DNA of 64,000 bases from Hofstenia miamia (lineage: Eukaryota > Xenacoelomorpha > Acoela): contig SCFE01000048.1 of assembly GCA_004352715.1 (NCBI GenBank), forward strand, positions 617,789 to 681,788. Reading direction: 5' to 3'. This document shows, piece after piece, positions 26,901 through 33,714 of this stretch; within the stretch, counting starts at the first letter, position 1; the number at the start of each line of letters is the position of its first letter. A program made the translations under genes and the position numbers. A model generated the notes under the pieces. The model saw nothing but the letters and a program-made list of their open reading frames with translations, made no database searches and was not told the DNA's origin.

Positions 26901-29383
26901 TTTTTATTTTTACATCATAAATAAGAAGCAAAGCTGTTTGTCAAAGACTTTCCTATCTATAAATAAATTAATAAAGTTAGCCAATATATTTTCCAGTTTA
27001 GTAATTTCAATTAATAATAAATGTAGCTTTGTTTTTACAGGAGTTAAGGCATGCATCTGCTTCAAAATAGTTAAATTTGAGCTTAATTTTAAATAAAAAT
27101 TATGTAGAAAATTATCTTGATTAATATTTCCACCGGATTTATTTAAAACAATTCTGATTTTTGATAACTAAAATTAATTTATTGTCAAGCGTTTAGACAT
27201 ACGAACAAAGAAAACTTCTGTTGATGCTGATTCACTCCAACATTTTCGCCACAATTAACGCTTTGCAATGGGGTGCAGTATTTGCTTGCAGAACGCAGAA
27301 AAGATCTTTAATGACACATGGAGTATTCTCGTGGGTATTTATATACCTATCTGCAAATCTCATTTATTGAAAAATAAATTTATTTAATGTCACTCAAGAT
27401 CGAGTAATGTTATAAAATTTTTTCAATTTGATACATAATTGTAAAAAACAGCCATCGTACTTAATGTTATTAATATAAATTTGTTCTGCCAAATTTTATG
27501 AGAGATTTGTTATAACACGGTATATATTTTTAGGAATTACATAATACTTCTTGCTATGGTCATTTCTACAGTTTTTGTGTTGTTATTTACTTTTCTGCCA
27601 GTACGTTTTCGTTTAAAGAATGGAACAGAGCTTGTTGACATCATTGGAATACTCCCTTCTGGGTGAGTTAAGCGGTCAACAATGACTGTGCATGTTTTCT
27701 GTTACTTCTCATTTTACCTACTTTTCTCATTTCTTACCTTCTTTATATGTTAAGGTGTATTGATCCACACATGCTATATAAGGAATTTGAAATAAGTATA
27801 ATAATATGGTTGTTGGAACAACCAATGTTATTTAGCCCTATTTCTACTAGTGTTACTTTTAGTAACAAATCGATTTGCTCACATTTTTGAATTATATTGA
27901 AAGTGTTTTCCATGTACACATCTATGGGGTTTGACTGTTCATGCAATGATGAAGATTTGTGCTAAAGCTTATTCCTTCGCTTGAAAGTACATGCAAATAT
28001 GAGTTTTTTCAATGAGAAATCCTATTTTTGTAAAAACCCTTAAATTCTTTCCATATTTAGTGGCGAATGTTGAAATCATTCATTCGCATATATTATTATT
28101 GAATTTACGAAAATTATGCAATTGCTAAATATATCCACAATACCATAATGTAACACTTGTTGGTTAAGCTTAAACAGCCTAGCGTCCATTTTAAAAGCCA
28201 AAAGGTTTTTCCAACTTTACAAAGAATTTTCTCCGAGCCTATTAGCATATTTGAAAATCTTGGGTGGTAGGTCTATTGGTAAACATACCTTAATACAATG
28301 TTAATAATTTTTCATTAAAGCGTATTGCTGTGCCTGAGGTTGTTGAATAGTGCCTAGATTAACAGGTTTTCTTAGAAATTTTCGAATTTTTCAAAGTTTT
28401 AAATTCTCTCCATACCTAGTGTTAATGTATTGAGAAGGTTTTGAGCCCCTGGAAGCAACAAAGAACTTTGACTGTTTCTTGATATGTGCAAAAATATTCC
28501 AAACCAATTGAGGCGTGCCGTGCCCAAAGTCAGAAATCGCGGGTACTTTCAAATTGAGTATAGTATTAATATTTTTTGAACTATAAGCATTTAAAAAATT
28601 TTTAAAGGATCACGAATTATTTTTTAAAATCCCTGGGCTATTTAAGGTTACATTTGAATGGAATTTTTTAAAATTTTAATTTCAGCTCCTACTTGTCATT
28701 TTCAGTTGAATAATATTTTCTCAAATATTTCCAATTGTGCTCAGAAATTTCGGCTCGTTGACAAGTCTGATCACAAGTAATGGTTAAACGTGATCTATTA
28801 GTTATCTAGTTGTAAAATAGGTCAGGGGTCAAGCGGGTCACATTTTACTAAGGTTACGAGTCAAGTAAATACAAAACTCGGATCATTTCGTTTCTTTGAT
28901 TCAATTTGTGCTTCAAGTTTTGTTTGTTTTTCTACAGTAAGCAATTGTTCGGAACTTCTTAACCGGGGACATAGGGTGCCAGGTCATTTCAGGTTTCGGA
29001 CCACTGTGAACTTGACTTTTTTCCACTATGATTCAATCCGTTTATAGCGAACGCTGATGACGTGCACTAATGCTAAAAGGAGACTAATTACTCATTTTGG
29101 GTGTATGTGTCTGTTTCTAAAAATGGCATCGTCTTTTGGAGGTAATCATTAGAGGTGAAGAGGAATCTCTCTTATTCGATTTAATGCCCGGAAATACGAT
29201 ATATTCTATATAATGATTTGCATAAAAGATTAGATTTGTAGAATTCTTCTATTAACATTTAGATTTGAAGTTTGGGTCTATTCTGTCATAATTGCAAGTA
29301 TTATTTGGGCAACAGAAGAAGGAAGAAAATGGATTCTAAGACGGGATCCTGGTGGATGGCTCGAGAGAGAAACTCTGTACTAA
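3559..29383 (+). CDS. ATP1A-like: Na,K/H,K-ATPase alpha-subunit-like protein, likely catalytically dead (18 exons)
   Basis: Eighteen exons (listed separately) join at GT-AG sites with compatible phases into 3,042 nt: 1,013 residues plus TAA, essentially the usual alpha-subunit length. Landmarks run in family order: N-terminal [14 protein letters not shown]1-2, actuator domain, VPEGL in TM4, P- and N-domains, hinge, TM5-TM10 and C-terminal [14 protein letters not shown]. Known for the family: ATP-driven cation exchange at the plasma membrane with a beta subunit (none in this window). Odd: the catalytic residues are replaced. TGES is TKDL (201-204), DKTGT is EKTGI (359-363), TGD is TTD and TGDG is TGEG (E697). 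In cation sites, the positions of pig alpha-1 E779, D808, D926 and E954 are Q766, N795, A913 and about S942. E317 (E327) and D791 (D804) are kept. Inference: a maintained pseudo-pump rather than a working ATPase. The first Met could be preceded by a further 5' exon. Confidence 0.93.
3691..4515 (+). other. ATPase intron 1
   Basis: 825 nt, AT-rich, GTATTC...TTTTTAAG. No inserted element recognised. Confidence 0.7.
4516..4716 (+). CDS. ATPase exon 2 (residues 45-111, TM1)
   Basis: Begins [21 protein letters not shown], matching the family's GLTxxxAxxxLxxxGPNxLTP, followed by TM1 ([14 protein letters not shown]). The conserved GPN is GIN here. Ends AATTTG|GTATTT, phase 0. Confidence 0.92.
4717..5888 (+). 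other. ATPase intron 2
   Basis: 1,172 nt, AT-rich; nothing recognisable inside. Confidence 0.65.
5889..6002 (+). CDS. ATPase exon 3 (residues 112-149, TM2)
   Basis: Acceptor ATTTATTTAG|TTTATG. Encodes TM2 and the start of the A-domain linker, with the family landmark YYQE (here FYQEK) and [11 protein letters not shown] for IMESFKNMVPQ. Donor AAA|GTAAGG, phase 0. Confidence 0.92.
6364..6498 (+). CDS. ATPase exon 4 (residues 150-194, actuator domain)
   Basis: Encodes ATVIRNGQK...[10 protein letters not shown]...KVPADIR, matching VIRxGEK...VVVGDLVEV...RIPADLR of the actuator domain. Acceptor ACATTTAG, donor ACT|GTAAGT, phase 0. It is too short to stand out as an ORF and was found by matching the protein family. 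Confidence 0.93.
6499..7219 (+). other. ATPase intron 4
   Basis: 721 nt. Contains a short stretch (6,921-6,969) resembling tRNA A- and B-box promoter elements (see findings). The rest is plain AT-rich sequence. Confidence 0.55.
7220..7337 (+). CDS. ATPase exon 5 (residues 195-233, TGES region)
   Basis: Encodes [16 protein letters not shown]... and [13 protein letters not shown], aligning with VDNSSLTGESEPQTRS...RNIAFFSTNCVEG. The dephosphorylation loop TGES is TKDL (7,238-7,249). Acceptor TTATTAAG, donor ACTG|GTTAAT, phase 1. Confidence 0.94.
7338..8702 (+). other. ATPase intron 5
   Basis: 1,365 nt. Includes an imperfect two-copy repeat (about 7,814-7,880 and 7,986-8,052) and a stretch richer in CpG at 8,065-8,150. 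No transposon family recognised. Confidence 0.5.
8703..8974 (+). CDS. ATPase exon 6 (residues 234-324, TM3-TM4)
   Basis: Encodes [17 protein letters not shown] (family: RGIVVYTGDRTVMGRIA), TM3, TM4 and the intact cation-gate motif VPEGL (315-319). Acceptor TTAAATAG, donor GTAACA|GTAAGA, phase 0. Confidence 0.95.
8975..10172 (+). other. ATPase intron 6 with antisense LINE relic
   Basis: 1,198 nt. About 470 nt of it is a non-LTR RT fragment on the opposite strand, listed separately. Confidence 0.65.
9490..9965 (-). mobile_element. Non-LTR retrotransposon RT fragment
   Basis: On the minus strand the frame reads [15 protein letters not shown] and [18 protein letters not shown] (the 'DFSKAFDxVxH' catalytic block A of LINE RT), then LYLQNRHQ, then in another frame GIPQGSVL (block C) and AGDVE, a decayed YADD box. 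The order and spacing are those of a Jockey/CR1-like RT. Several frameshifts and stops show it is dead. Confidence 0.8.
10173..10362 (+). CDS. ATPase exon 7 (residues 325-387, phosphorylation site)
   Basis: Encodes [20 protein letters not shown] and [20 protein letters not shown], aligning with the invariant ...LGSTSTICSDKTGTLTQNR. The phospho-acceptor Asp is Glu (GAA at 10,275-10,277) and the Thr of DKTGT is Ile. Acceptor ACATTTAG, donor GATA|GTAAGT, phase 1. Confidence 0.95.
10675..10786 (+). CDS. ATPase exon 8 (residues 388-424, N-domain)
   Basis: Encodes [20 protein letters not shown], matching the family's SATWLALSRIAGLCNRAVF. Acceptor CGTTTTTAG, donor AGAAG|GTTAGT, phase 2. Too short to stand out as an open frame. 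Confidence 0.92.
10787..12585 (+). other. ATPase intron 8
   Basis: 1,799 nt containing a 541-bp pogo-type MITE (10,966-11,506); the remainder is AT-rich with nothing else recognised. Confidence 0.65.
10966..11506. mobile_element. pogo/Tigger-type MITE
   Basis: Ends are inverted repeats: CAATCAAACCTCGGTTCTC at the left and the reverse complement of CAGCCAAACCTCGATTCTC at the right, flanked by TA on both sides (target-site duplication). Inside, one frame on the + strand reads [18 protein letters not shown], resembling the N-terminal psq-type helix-turn-helix of pogo transposases. The catalytic domain is absent, so this is an internally deleted, non-autonomous copy. Confidence 0.82.
12586..12718 (+). 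CDS. ATPase exon 9 (residues 425-469, N-domain)
   Basis: Encodes [12 protein letters not shown] (family GDASESALLKCI) and [16 protein letters not shown] (family RYxKIVEIPFNSTNKY). The GDASE Asp is Gly. Acceptor ACTTTTAG, donor ACT|GTAAGT, phase 0. Confidence 0.94.
12719..13594 (+). other. ATPase intron 9
   Basis: 876 nt. A less AT-rich patch at 13,165-13,460 stands out in base composition, but I could not assign it to a family. Confidence 0.5.
13595..13787 (+). CDS. ATPase exon 10 (residues 470-533, nucleotide-binding lysine)
   Basis: Encodes [18 protein letters not shown], matching LLVMKGAPERILDRCSS. The ATP-site lysine is kept (K488) but KGAPE is KGSSE. Then [12 protein letters not shown] for YLELGGLGERVL. 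Acceptor ATTCTAG, donor CTAG|GTATAT, phase 1. Confidence 0.95.
13788..15104 (+). other. ATPase intron 10
   Basis: 1,317 nt, AT-rich; no inserted element recognised. Confidence 0.6.
15105..15280 (+). CDS. ATPase exon 11 (residues 534-592, DPP motif)
   Basis: Encodes [17 protein letters not shown], then [20 protein letters not shown], aligning with FCHLFLPDEQFPEGF and [20 protein letters not shown]. The DPP motif is intact. Acceptor TATTTTAG|CG, donor ATAAAG|GTAAGG, phase 0. Confidence 0.94.
15281..16037 (+). other. ATPase intron 11
   Basis: 757 nt, AT-rich; nothing else recognised. Confidence 0.6.
16038..16174 (+). CDS. ATPase exon 12 (residues 593-637, P-domain)
   Basis: Encodes [20 protein letters not shown] and [16 protein letters not shown], matching [20 protein letters not shown] and IISEGNETVEDIAARL. 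The G of the TGD motif is Thr. Donor CCAAA|GTAATG, phase 2, into a 52-nt intron. Confidence 0.95.
16227..16444 (+). CDS. ATPase exon 13 (residues 638-710, hinge TGDGxND)
   Basis: Encodes [35 protein letters not shown] and [17 protein letters not shown]. The family motif TGDGVND is TGEGIND (GAA at 16,402-16,404). The second Asp (IND) is kept. Donor GTAG|GTACAA, phase 1. Confidence 0.95.
17470..18925 (+). mobile_element. maT-like DD37D mariner-superfamily transposon
   Basis: Terminal inverted repeats start CAGGGTGCGGAGAAAGT at both ends (one mismatch over 23 bp), with flanking TA duplications at 17,468-17,469 and 18,926-18,927. It encloses one transposase gene. An N gap (18,067-18,194) is flanked on both sides by the same 30 bases, so the gap may be an assembly artefact and the element shorter than shown. 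Confidence 0.92.
17629..18806 (+). CDS. Tc1/mariner-superfamily transposase (DD37D)
   Basis: Cut-and-paste transposase. The N-terminus has a paired-type helix-turn-helix ([20 protein letters not shown]) and a GRP hinge (CGRPRTART), then a second HTH with [16 protein letters not shown]. The catalytic part shows D in FSDEK, D in [12 protein letters not shown] and D in [12 protein letters not shown], with 37 residues between the last two by my count (DD37D, the maT signature). It ends [12 protein letters not shown]. The middle is interrupted by the N gap. If the duplicated 30 bases flanking the gap are merged, the frame after the gap may not be continuous, so activity is undecided. Confidence 0.88.
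19020..19260 (-). mobile_element. Older mariner-superfamily transposase relic
   Basis: The minus strand encodes a short open piece ending [18 protein letters not shown], the C-terminal catalytic block (SPDLxPxD/E...W) of Tc1/mariner transposases. CCGGGTGTGCCAAAAGTCAC at 17,389 may be the left terminus of the same element, into which the maT-like element then jumped. No matching right end was found. Confidence 0.65.
19455..19476. repeat. (TA)n microsatellite
   Basis: Alternating A/T run in ATPase intron 13. Confidence 0.85.
20321..20343. repeat. (TA)n microsatellite
   Basis: Alternating A/T run about 35 nt before ATPase exon 14. Confidence 0.85.
20378..20758 (+). CDS. ATPase exon 14 (residues 711-837, TM5-TM6)
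   Basis: Encodes [39 protein letters not shown]5 ([19 protein letters not shown]) and TM6 ([19 protein letters not shown]), then APRNPK. Family sequence is GVAMGIAGSDVSKQAADM, ...TSNIPEITPF..., ILCIDLGTDMVP and PRNPK. Cation ligands: the TSNIPE Glu is Gln766, Asp791 is kept, and the GTD Asp is Asn795. Acceptor TATGTTTAG, donor ATTG|GTAATT, phase 1. Confidence 0.96.
20806..20951 (+). CDS. ATPase exon 15 (residues 838-886, TM7-TM8 loop)
   Basis: Encodes [37 protein letters not shown] and SIGQEW, matching [20 protein letters not shown]...WDD...YGQQW. The acceptor was chosen as GATACTAG|GTTTAA because it keeps the frame and gives the exact family spacing. Preceded by a 47-nt intron. Donor TGG|GTAACT, phase 0. 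Confidence 0.93.
21534..21683. repeat. (TA)n microsatellite with assembly gap
   Basis: TA run on both sides of a 95-base N gap. It provides the TA target for the adjacent Tc1-like element. Confidence 0.85.
21922..22454 (-). pseudogene. Tc1-like transposase, catalytic pieces
   Basis: Two overlapping frames hold the DDE core: first Asp in FSDES (about 22,395), second Asp in QQDGPPCH (about 22,125), Glu in NVIENCW (about 22,018). A frameshift near 22,140 separates the second block from the first. Confidence 0.8.
22552..22824 (-). pseudogene. Tc1-like transposase, N-terminal piece
   Basis: Starts [16 protein letters not shown] and encodes the first DNA-binding helix-turn-helix of a Tc1-type transposase. 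The frame is lost before the catalytic domain, which continues in other minus-strand frames at 22,101-22,454 and 21,922-22,150. Confidence 0.7.
23358..23408. repeat. (TA)n microsatellite
   Basis: TA run directly after a 338-base N gap. The gap probably exists because of this repeat. Confidence 0.85.
23623..23667. repeat. (TA)n microsatellite
   Basis: Uninterrupted TA run in ATPase intron 15. Confidence 0.85.
23862..23906. repeat. (TA)n microsatellite
   Basis: TA run with one interruption in ATPase intron 15. Confidence 0.85.
24190..24526 (-). mobile_element. hAT transposase C-terminal relic
   Basis: The minus strand reads [20 protein letters not shown] then LRRRKT, a TAG stop, then [20 protein letters not shown]. 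This is the hAT dimerisation motif (family: ..L.IPATSASAERSFSxLRRxKTxLRxTMxxxRLxxLALLxI). The frame continues unchanged after the single stop, so inactivation by that stop alone could be recent. The rest of the transposase and the element ends were not found. Confidence 0.8.
27197..27330 (+). CDS. ATPase exon 16 (residues 887-930, TM8)
   Basis: Acceptor GCGTTTAG, then [20 protein letters not shown] and [20 protein letters not shown], matching [20 protein letters not shown] and [20 protein letters not shown]. Gln of QWAD is kept (Q910) but its Asp is Ala913. Donor TCTC|GTGGGT, phase 2. Confidence 0.94.
27534..27662 (+). CDS. ATPase exon 17 (residues 931-973, TM9)
   Basis: Encodes [20 protein letters not shown] then [20 protein letters not shown]. 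It takes the place of TM9 and the following loop ([20 protein letters not shown]...). The FEE glutamates that form cation site III are replaced by Ile/Ser. Acceptor TTTTTAG, donor TCTGG|GTGAGT, phase 2. Confidence 0.88.
27663..29262 (+). other. ATPase intron 17
   Basis: 1.6 kb. The part at about 28,150-28,790 is a diverged direct copy of 43,735-44,370. The rest is unassigned. Confidence 0.6.
28150..28790 (+). repeat. Dispersed repeat, copy 1
   Basis: Shares blocks with 43,735-44,370 in the same orientation, for example GAGCCTATTAGCA-ATTTGAAA, AAAGCGTATTGCTGTG and CAGTTGAATAATATTTTCTC. It lacks a GC-rich segment present in the other copy. No coding capacity seen. Confidence 0.75.
29263..29383 (+). 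CDS. ATPase exon 18 (residues 974-1013, TM10, C-terminus)
   Basis: Encodes [20 protein letters not shown] and [19 protein letters not shown] then TAA, matching the alpha-subunit end ...[23 protein letters not shown]. The final residues differ from KETYY only conservatively. Acceptor ACATTTAG. Confidence 0.96.
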
Positions 29384-29417
29384 ATTGCTTTATGAAATTC
29401 CTTTTTTTGGTTTTCTT

Positions 29418-29423
29418 AATAAA
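29418..29423 (+). promoter_or_regulatory. Polyadenylation signal AATAAA of the ATPase gene
   Basis: AATAAA 35 nt after the ATPase stop codon, on the same strand. Confidence 0.55.
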
Positions 29424-30361
29424 TTCAGCATTGATTTATATGCTAGTACATTATTTCATATTTTTGTTTTTATAAATACGTAGTTTAAAGGAATCCTTTC
29501 ACCAAACTTAATTGACTTAATATTTCAAAATTTATACAAATTACCACTCAAAAGATAGTCTAAAATTGAGCGTGAAAATTTTGGGCATAGGGGTTTGAAA
29601 ACAATTTTTGTCCTACCAGCCCGATATATATATTCGATTTAACAAACTACATACTTTTCACATTTTAAAATTTTTGTCTGCAAAATTTTCTCTTTCTATA
29701 GTATACAATTTAGAAAACCCATTGCTTTGTTTTCGTTAGGATCAGTTTAGTACAAAACATATTAACTGAAATGTGAAAAAATTATACACGTTTTTAGCTT
29801 TGAATACAAATTTCAACCATTCTGATATAAATATCCTTTAAGTGATTATCTTTGAAAAAATATTTCGAAATTGAACGGCACTGAAACAGTATATTATGTT
29901 GTCAAAAACAATAATGAGAATGTCAACTCAAAATAATTTTCATGTTTTAGTTAAATGCATAAAATTATTTGTCATGAGTGAGTTACTCAAACATTATACT
30001 ATTCTATTGCTAGAGGTAAAGCAGATTTATAATCCTAGCGATTACTTAATAGAATTATTATCGGTGATTATAACAGAAATTATTCATGTAAAATAAAAAC
30101 GAAGAAAATTAATGATTTAATTGATATCTTTGATATTTTTTCAAATGAATAAATTATATTTAAGAGCTAATTATTAAAAAGTCATCGCCAAGTTTACAAA
30201 ATTGACATTATGATCATTCAAAATCATCTCCAAATTTACAAATCTAATTATTTAAGTTATTTCATCTTTAAAATCAAAACACAGGAATGACTTAGAAATC
30301 AAACATGAAATTGTCAAAACTATGTGAATTGAAGTAAAATCTTTTTCAAATTCTTGCAGCA
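29424..30361. other. Intergenic, nothing recognised
   Basis: AT-rich flank after the ATPase gene; no coding or repeat similarity found. Confidence 0.5.
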
Positions 30362-30728
30362 GCGAACTCATTGACATTTGTTACAATCCTAATAAGAATT
30401 ATATCTCTGATTTTTGCAACCACAGAATTGAAGAAATCTAATATGCCATTCTTGAAAATATATTTAGTAATGTCTTTGGAGATTTTAATGCCAGTTGCCT
30501 TAACACTGCAGAATCAACGCGAATTGAACATATTTGTGATACTTTTGAACTTCGAACTATTAAAACCAATCCGAATAGACATTCTAATTTAATAGATAAT
30601 TTCTTACCCGACGGTTCCAATAACTATAAAACCTATACATTTGAACAATTTAGTTATCACAATTTTTGCGTATATGTCACCTATGTAGCCACCACAAGTG
30701 GTCCACTGGTGGGGAATGAGTGGAATGC
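30362..30728 (+). mobile_element. Non-LTR retrotransposon endonuclease fragment
   Basis: Reads SELIDICYNPNKNYISDFC then, after one TAA, NVFGDFNASCLN and TFELRTIKTNPNRHSNLID, corresponding to the middle of an apurinic-type endonuclease (the 'GDFN' block and the following 'L..L...PTR....lD' block) of Jockey/CR1-like LINEs. It is truncated on the right by the 1-kb gap. Confidence 0.75.
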
Positions 30729-31728
30729 NNNNNNNNNNNNNNNNNNNNNNNNNNNNNNNNNNNNNNNNNNNNNNNNNNNNNNNNNNNNNNNNNNNNNNNN
30801 NNNNNNNNNNNNNNNNNNNNNNNNNNNNNNNNNNNNNNNNNNNNNNNNNNNNNNNNNNNNNNNNNNNNNNNNNNNNNNNNNNNNNNNNNNNNNNNNNNNN
30901 NNNNNNNNNNNNNNNNNNNNNNNNNNNNNNNNNNNNNNNNNNNNNNNNNNNNNNNNNNNNNNNNNNNNNNNNNNNNNNNNNNNNNNNNNNNNNNNNNNNN
31001 NNNNNNNNNNNNNNNNNNNNNNNNNNNNNNNNNNNNNNNNNNNNNNNNNNNNNNNNNNNNNNNNNNNNNNNNNNNNNNNNNNNNNNNNNNNNNNNNNNNN
31101 NNNNNNNNNNNNNNNNNNNNNNNNNNNNNNNNNNNNNNNNNNNNNNNNNNNNNNNNNNNNNNNNNNNNNNNNNNNNNNNNNNNNNNNNNNNNNNNNNNNN
31201 NNNNNNNNNNNNNNNNNNNNNNNNNNNNNNNNNNNNNNNNNNNNNNNNNNNNNNNNNNNNNNNNNNNNNNNNNNNNNNNNNNNNNNNNNNNNNNNNNNNN
31301 NNNNNNNNNNNNNNNNNNNNNNNNNNNNNNNNNNNNNNNNNNNNNNNNNNNNNNNNNNNNNNNNNNNNNNNNNNNNNNNNNNNNNNNNNNNNNNNNNNNN
31401 NNNNNNNNNNNNNNNNNNNNNNNNNNNNNNNNNNNNNNNNNNNNNNNNNNNNNNNNNNNNNNNNNNNNNNNNNNNNNNNNNNNNNNNNNNNNNNNNNNNN
31501 NNNNNNNNNNNNNNNNNNNNNNNNNNNNNNNNNNNNNNNNNNNNNNNNNNNNNNNNNNNNNNNNNNNNNNNNNNNNNNNNNNNNNNNNNNNNNNNNNNNN
31601 NNNNNNNNNNNNNNNNNNNNNNNNNNNNNNNNNNNNNNNNNNNNNNNNNNNNNNNNNNNNNNNNNNNNNNNNNNNNNNNNNNNNNNNNNNNNNNNNNNNN
31701 NNNNNNNNNNNNNNNNNNNNNNNNNNNN
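30729..31728. other. Assembly gap, 1,000 N
   Basis: Exactly 1,000 N characters, probably a placeholder of unknown true length. Open frames reported through it are meaningless. Confidence 0.95.
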
Positions 31729-32360
31729 TTTTAGTTCTGCCATTGGCAGGTGATTCTACATTGTTTACGCTTTTAGTTAGTTATGTGTATAAGTAGGGCA
31801 AATGTGTGTGCAATCAACTAATAAAATTTTAGTTTCTGCTTAGCTCAGTGATTATCTCCCTTGTATTCATTATGATCATGAGCAGCCAAACTTTCTACGG
31901 AGTTGAGGGGAGTTGCATAACGGGATATTCCCAGTTGGAGGTCGCTGGAGTCTAAACCTTACGTAAGCCTGTTCCTCTCCGGGGTCTAGCTGATCCAGTA
32001 TATTCATTCTATGCATTTGATGACCGCTAACTTGTTTCACTTCAGTAGTAATTGTCATGTAAATACTTATATGCTCACTATTAGGCTGTTACGTGCTGAC
32101 AACTTTACACTCTATTTATTCTTGATCTTTTTAATCACATTCATAATATCAACATTGAAAATTTTAAGATCATTACAAGAACAAAATATACAAAAATTGC
32201 AGAAGCCATTGAAATTATCAACATCGATAAAACAAAGTTATTAAATAAACAAATTAATCCAACAAAGTATATTTATTTTTGATTTCATTCTATAATTTTA
32301 GTGTAGTTTGTATATTGTAAAAATGTTTTTGCCGCAAATTATTTGCTGATGATGATTATA

Positions 32361-32972
32361 CAGGGTGGCCCATAAGTTTGTATACAGTTAATACAAACAT
32401 TTAAATAACAAGAAATAGTGAATTAAACACAGCATAAACAACAAAAAAAACATAAAAAACAAACAGTATGTATTCAAAGATTAAGACAAATGTTCAAATT
32501 GCTTTCCTTCATTGGTAACGCATTTTTCAAGACGATGTTCAACACCACGACATACCTTGGAACACAGCTCTTTGTTTTCCGTGATACGATTGAATGAATC
32601 AGTTATGTATTGTTTCATTTCCGGAACAGATGTAGGCTTTCTGCCATAGACATCATCTTTGACAACACCCCATAGAAAGTAGTCCATCGGTGTGAGATCA
32701 GGCGATCTAGGAGGCCACTCAATCGAACCACGTCTTCCGAACCAGCGTGAAGGAAATTGCTCATCAAGAAATGTACGCACAATTGTCGCGTAATGGGGCG
32801 GGGCTCCATCTTGCATGAAGTACATTTCATTGAAATCAGGACACTCTTCGCTTGTGGGAATGATGGTCTTAAGAGCATCCAAATAATTTTGTTGTTTATG
32901 CTGTGTTTAATTCACTATTTCTTGTTATTTAAATGTTTGTATTAACTGTATACAAACTTATGGTCCACCCTG
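32361..32972 (-). mobile_element. Short DD41D (rosa-like) mariner-superfamily element
   Basis: Inverted ends of about 86 bp (CAGGGTGGCCCATAAGTTTG / CAGGGTGGACCATAAGTTTG, one mismatch seen) and TA on both sides. The inverted copy of the host sequence at 38.2 kb lacks it, giving an empty-site comparison. Only the C-terminal half of a transposase is kept, so it is an internally deleted copy. Confidence 0.92.
32481..32882 (-). pseudogene. DD41D transposase, C-terminal half
   Basis: An open frame of 133 codons with FMQDGAPPHYATIVRTFLDE and WPPRSPDLTPMDYFLWGVV: second and third catalytic Asp with 41 residues between them by my count. The DNA-binding domains and first catalytic Asp are absent because the element is deleted up to the right inverted repeat. 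The frame is otherwise undamaged, so the deletion derivative is young. Confidence 0.88.
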
Positions 32973-33714
32973 TATAATATAATCAAAACGTTCAATTTGT
33001 TTCCTTTTAGAATGTATTCTCTAAGTAAACTTTCAAGAAAAAAAATATATATGTATATATTGTGGCATTGGCTTTAAATCAAATTTCCGAATTATTCCCA
33101 TAGTCGCACTACTATTGTTGACAGGTGTTTGTACATTGCTTACGCTTTTAGTTAGTTATGTGTATAAGTAGGGCAAACGTGTGCGCGATTGACTAATAAA
33201 ATTTTAGTTTCTGCTTAGCTCGGTCATTATCTACCTTGTACTCATTATTAGATTATCATGAGCAGCCAAACTTTCTACGGAGTTGAGAGGGGTTGCGTAA
33301 TGGGGTATTCCCAATCGGAGGTCGCTGGAGTCTAAACCTTATGCAAGCCCATTCCTCTCTGGGTTCTAGCTGATCCAGTATGTTCATTCTATGCATTTGA
33401 TGACCACGAACTTGTTCTGGTTTGGCAATAATTGCCACGTAAAGTTTTATATGCTCACTACTAGGCTTTTACGTGCTGATGACACTCTTTACAACTTTAC
33501 AACTCTACATATTCTTGATCTTTAGTAACTATTAGATTGTTTCACTGAAAGTGCTAATGCTGTTAACTCACTCTAACTATGCCCTAAATTGTGATGTATG
33601 GAATTTCTTTGACTACTTGATAGTAAAGACTATGCATTCAGAATGTTATAACTTTATTTACTCTACGGTTATGCTAACCCTGATGATGCTAATCATTATC
33701 TGTTCAGACTAAAC

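Larger units (their letters stand above)
20952..27196 (+). other. ATPase intron 15 (6.2 kb) with insertions
   Basis: The largest intron. It holds a Tc1-like transposon (21,684-23,020 plus gap), TA microsatellites and a hAT relic (24,190-24,526). The 3' part (about 25,880-27,196) is similar to segments at 57.2, 59.2, 59.9 and 63.1 kb (see findings). ACTACCTCCGTCCCATAAAA at 20,995-21,014 resembles a mariner-type terminal repeat. Confidence 0.7.
31729..33700 (+). mobile_element. Penelope-like element remnant with pLTR-like direct repeats
   Basis: Two direct copies of one repeat (31,729-32,130 and 33,102-33,530) flank a short coding end. The coding end (32,131-32,282) reads FKIITRTKYTKIAEAIEI and KTKLLNKQINPTKY then TGA, like the C-terminus of Penelope-like polymerases after the GIY-YIG endonuclease. 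Penelope elements often have such pseudo-LTRs. A mariner-like element (32,361-32,972) has split the 3' UTR. The whole 32.1-33.7 kb block, minus that insertion, recurs inverted at 37.43-38.47 kb. The polymerase itself is missing. Confidence 0.72.

Noticed and set aside
30604-31796. Four long open frames across 30.6-31.8 kb
   Set aside because: They consist almost entirely of a 1,000-base N gap.
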